From positions 1 through 64,000 of the forward strand of contig WTXI01000140.1 of assembly GCA_022376515.1 (NCBI GenBank): a stretch of DNA of 64,000 bases. Direction: 5' to 3'. Below are positions 60,627-64,000 of this stretch, piece after piece (within the stretch, counting starts at the first letter, position 1; each line of letters opens with the position of its first letter). A program made the translations under genes and the position numbers. A model generated the notes under the pieces. The model was given only the letters and a program-made list of their open reading frames with translations, ran no database searches and was not told where the DNA came from. This DNA is from Lactifluus volemus. Its lineage: Eukaryota > Basidiomycota > Agaricomycetes > Russulales > Russulaceae.

Positions 60627-61808
60627 TGTTGCCGATTTGCGGGAGTGGATGTTATGCGAATTTTGTTTTCTTGTATTGCGAGTGCTAGTCCGAGATGCTA
60701 TCATCCTCTCTTTTCAGCTTTGTACACACGGCCATCACGTCGTCTCAGAGGATGTACTTTCTTATTTTTAACTTGGGTTGTTGTTATCCGTCCACGGTTT
60801 TCTATATGCTTTGAGTGGCTATGTATACCAGTAATTATTTCTAGTAGTCCCTCGTTAGGAGCATATCGAAGTTTGATTTTGGTCTCAATCACGCATACAC
60901 ACCGTGCACAAGGCCCATCGAGCCCAGAGAGAAGGAAACGCATGGCGTGAGAATTGTGTAAGAGGCGTACTGACGAAATGATGGGAAAGTGCTGTAGATT
61001 TTGACGTTTTCCTGATCGCCATCATGATCTCGAGGGCGCCGACTTGGACACCTGCAGCGCATTCGTTGTAAGTTAGTCGGCGTCCAATGCTGGCAATCAA
61101 TCATTGTCCAGATCGTGTATCCGTGTGTCCATGACACTGAACCTACTTTGACTAGTGGCGTTGCGCTCAAAGGTCGAGAGTGTGTTTTCATCACAAGACA
61201 GCCTCGTGTCTGAGCTATTAGATCACCATCCCCTGCCCGAGAATGGTTGTCTTTGCCTTGGTGCCAGTGGCATTGAAAAGAGTGGCAGCAGCTTTATCTC
61301 AAACAGAGATAGTGAGTAACGCCACTTGTTATATCGTCTTCAGTGTTGTGAAGCAAGGAGGGGTCTCCCTCCCGACTGGGACCATGAGGTAGAGAATGCA
61401 CGACAAACCTGCGAATGATATTTCGATCAACTCGTCCACGATCGCTCACTAAAAGCAATGGTGTTTCCAACGTAAAGGTTTTTCTGTTAGTCAGCTTGTT
61501 ATGTCACTGTACACGTGTCATTATTTTTAAAAAGCAAAAAAGGGAAGAGGATAGAAATCCTTGGCGTGGGAAGGGCAAGAGACCGCGGGGTGAGTTTGAA
61601 GTGAAAAGAGGCAGGGCGTTATGTGTGCGATGCTCGGTGCCAGTGGGATGCGACTCGTATGAAGGTTCCCCGTACAAGTTAGCTACAGGATAGTATTTCA
61701 TAAGCCAGCGAAGAAGGCCAAGAAAGCCAAGAGTTTTTGCCAAGACCAAGAGCCGAATGCGGTGGGTTACAAGATACGACTGGAGACCGCCTCGACCAGT
61801 TGGTGATC
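60627..61808. other. Intergenic stretch with a decayed gene copy
   Basis: Contains the 3' UTR of the preceding gene, a pseudogene fragment (61130-61490, listed separately) and the leader of the membrane-protein gene. No intact gene was seen. Confidence 0.5.
61130..61490 (+). pseudogene. Decayed 5' part of a copy of the 59371-60626 gene
   Basis: The order of matching pieces follows the intact gene. A CTAGTGGCGTTG block upstream appears at 61151 and 59242. A start region follows (ATCACCATCCCC then ATGGTTGTCTTTGCCTTGG, compared with ATGTTCGTATTTTCCTTGG). Then comes a GGAGGGGTCTCC stretch with GCACGACAAAC, and later ACGTAAAG. Frames are broken by stops and indels. It looks like an old tandem duplicate. 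Confidence 0.55.
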
Positions 61809-63536
61809 ATGGGTCTGTATGATAATAATCCGATTTCTCTCGCTAACTCGGTCAACAACAGTGGCTACCCTGCAAATCCGTACCTCCTCTATCGCCCCGT
61901 CTTTGCCCGTTCCCTTCCGATACAAATATTTTTCACCGGCATCACACTCACCCTCGTCTGTGTTCTTCTCATCCAACTCATCTTTACTGCTCCCTACCAC
62001 TTCCGTCTTGCCCGCACAAACTTCATCCTTCAAGTATCCGCTGCCATCTCCGTACTCGTCTGGGAAGCTACCTCTATCGTCATCATCCTCAACGAAACAA
62101 GACATCAAAGTAAAAAATGGCCATTCATGCTCGAATATGTCTCCGTCGATTTCCCCCCTCTCAATGATCCCAGCTCCCCCGGTAGCTGGTCGACGGTCGG
62201 CTTAACCTTTTGGTTTCTAATGAACGCATCGGTATCGGCCCTCACACAGGTACGCCACCTAACCCTCTCATTTGACTTACATATATAATAATGTCAAAAT
62301 CTTCCCCAGATGACTCACATCCAATTTCTTTCTCTAATGTATCCCTCTCGCCTCGAGGCCCAACTCATCTTTATCCTCCTCGGCCCTCTTGCCATCATTG
62401 CCGCTCTCACCCAGTTTGCGCCTTTCCACTCTGACTTAAACTTCATCTTTGCGGCCAGTGCAGTGCGCAACGTCTGCAACGCGACCCTCTCCATCCTCTT
62501 CACCATTTCCCTCCTCTTTTGGGGATTCGTCGTGAACCGCCACCAAGCCTGGCGCACCGATGGAGGCACGGCAGCCTTTGGTGTTGGTGCAATCCTCTTT
62601 GCCCTCCTGTCGACTGTTATCACCATCGCTTACATACCATCACATAACCAATTCGAGTGGGTCCCTGGCCTGATCGGCGTCATCGTGCTCTGGCAGAGTT
62701 TCCTCGGGTGGTGGTGGTGGGTGGGTGCGGGTATGGGTATTGGCGAGGTTGACGAGTGGCTCAACCGCGCCGAAAAGCGTCGAAAACGCCGCGCGGCGCG
62801 TGAGGCGAGCAAGAAAGTTTCAAAAGGACGTCTTCGGGGCGCATGGAATGCCGTTAGTGGCGGCAGTGCCCGGGAGCGTGGTGTCACCACCGCCATGGAG
62901 AATACGTCCTGTGAGATGACGGTGATGGCGGGGGTAAGGGAACCGGACTCGAATTCTCTCCACGGGTCCACAAGGTCCGCAGATACGACGACGACGACCT
63001 CTACGGGAGGAGGACAAGAACACGGTAGTGGCGAAGTTGGCGGTGGCCGATTCTGGCCTTTATCCCTTATACGCAACACGTTTCGCTACGTCCGCAACGC
63101 ACATGTCAGCGCCGCGCGCGCACGCGCGCTCGAGCGCGTCGAGCACATACGCGAGGTCTTTGGGTACGACGGCACGTCGCCCACCGAGGTATCCTCCCCC
63201 ACTTCCGGCTGGGCTCTCGGTTCGTTTGGTGTGCGCGAGAGGGAGGGGGGTGGTACTAGTAGCACTGCACAGGAGGGCGCCGCATTTGAGATGGAGGAGG
63301 GGACACGGTGGTTGGCGCGTCGCGAGCGGGAAGTGGAAGTGGAAGAAGACGATGATGCGGGGAATGGAGACGGAGAGGTAACAACGACGATGAGAACGAG
63401 ACGACGCCGGATGGAGCGCCCGCATAGACCATCGGAGCCTCCAGAAGAGCCGCCATCGTCTCCATCCTCGATGTGGTGGTGGGGTCCGCTGAGACGGTGG
63501 CGACTGCAAGACACGACCGAGTACTCGGAGCATTAA
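61809..63536 (+). CDS. Multi-pass membrane protein, seven-helix-like, 555 residues
   Basis: Exons 61809-62249 and 62310-63536 sum to 1668 nt in frame. The N-terminal 290 residues contain about seven hydrophobic segments: IFFTGITLTLVCVLLIQLIF, NFILQVSAAISVLVWEATSI, the segment around VGLTFWFLMNASVSAL, FILLGPLAIIAALTQF, LSILFTISLLFWGFVV, FGVGAILFALLSTVITIAYI and PGLIGVIVLWQSFLGWWWWV. A long, basic then Ser/Glu-rich cytoplasmic tail follows. The layout resembles a receptor-like seven-helix protein. I do not recognise a named family, though I believe similar proteins occur across Agaricomycetes. No pheromone-receptor or opsin motif (no retinal Lys) is evident. Confidence 0.75.
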
Positions 63537-63789
63537 GTTTGTTTACCCTCCATACTATTGAGCACCCTTGCCGAGTTGTTTTGTACGCTTTAGTAGTCTT
63601 GTGTCATGATCGCTCAGGTGTGTTTTTATTAAAAAAAGAGATAATTTCCTGCTGCTTGCTGATATGGGTGGATAAGGAAAAGTACAGATAGTAGTTGTTA
63701 AAAGGCGGGTATGATACTTGTACGATTCGATATTAGAAACCCGTTTTGAAACGGTAGTCACCATGAGAGAAGAAATCTATTTTCAATCA
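63537..63789. other. Short convergent intergenic region
   Basis: 3' UTRs of the membrane-protein gene and of the minus-strand gene at the window edge. No feature was seen. Confidence 0.5.
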
Positions 63790-63893
63790 TCAAACCATGG
63801 CTGTCGTCGCCATTCCCTCCTCTAACCTGATCAACTTGACCGCGAGCTCGGCAAGTACATCGTCCGCACGAGGATTACGTGGGAACTGCGTAC
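63790..63893 (-). CDS. 3' terminal exon of a gene running off the window (partial)
   Basis: On the minus strand an acceptor-like CAG (63894-63896) is followed by an open frame reading QFPRNPRADDVLAELAVKLI, ending in a TGA at 63790-63792. The next upstream part would lie beyond a G/A-rich tract at the window edge. Too little is visible to name a family, and a chance frame cannot be excluded. Confidence 0.35.
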
Positions 63894-63967
63894 CTGTACC
63901 ACAACTGTGTCACCACACCAGCACCGCAACGCGCCCGAATCAAAACAAAAAATACAATCAGACATCA

Positions 63968-63992
63968 AAAAAAAAAAAAAGGGGGGGGGGGA
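63968..63992 (+). repeat. A-run followed by G-run at the window edge
   Basis: About fourteen A then about ten G bases. A low-complexity tract that could also be an assembly artefact. Confidence 0.7.
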
Positions 63993-64000
63993 CCGAGAAC

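Overview
The window is nuclear DNA from a filamentous basidiomycete, most likely an Agaricomycete. The evidence is many 45-60 bp introns (a few with GC donors), pyrimidine-rich leaders, a C2-NACHT-WD40 receptor-like gene, a CreA/Mig1 repressor, Plavaka-type transposase sequence and a DUF6698 protein. A Rhizoctonia/Ceratobasidium-like fungus is a guess from gene style only. No tRNA or rRNA genes and no prokaryotic features were seen.

Layout. 0.5-6 kb: a ten-exon NLR-like gene with C2, NACHT and 14 near-identical WD40 repeats. 7.7-13.7 kb (minus): a PX-PH-PLD phospholipase D of the Spo14/PLD1 type. 13.7-20.6 kb: a long gene-free stretch with a G-rich promoter upstream of a CreA/Mig1 carbon catabolite repressor (20.6-22.5 kb). 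23.2-31.9 kb: a compact housekeeping block with an importin of the Nmd5/importin-7 type, actin-related protein Arp6, an unrecognised 244-residue protein divergent from ARP6, and the zinc-finger protein Kin17.

31.9-58.1 kb is an accessory region. It holds three copies of a 22-26 bp palindrome, a degraded stretch, and a tandem duplication of about 3 kb. Each duplicated unit carries one member of an unrecognised gene family whose protein is two copies of a roughly 90-residue, probably ubiquitin-like (beta-grasp) module. A third, diverged member lies at 57.3 kb. The second member is split by a 14.6 kb DNA transposon (40094-54674), whose ends are defined here by inverted repeats and by exon-length arithmetic.

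The transposon encodes an apparently intact Plavaka-type transposase and four other proteins: an Spt5-like NGN/KOW protein, a Reb1-like Myb protein, a DUF6698 protein and a His/Cys-rich repeat protein. The genes are transcribed outward from a central inverted repeat that looks like a duplicated promoter module carrying ACCGGT sites. Both ends carry dense subterminal repeats sharing an AGGGATTGT-like motif. This large element, with what look like its own transcription factors, is the most interesting object in the window.

The right end (58.1-64 kb) holds a hairpin (foldback) element, a repeat-module gene with a decayed copy beside it, a seven-helix-like membrane protein, and the 3' end of a further gene on the minus strand.
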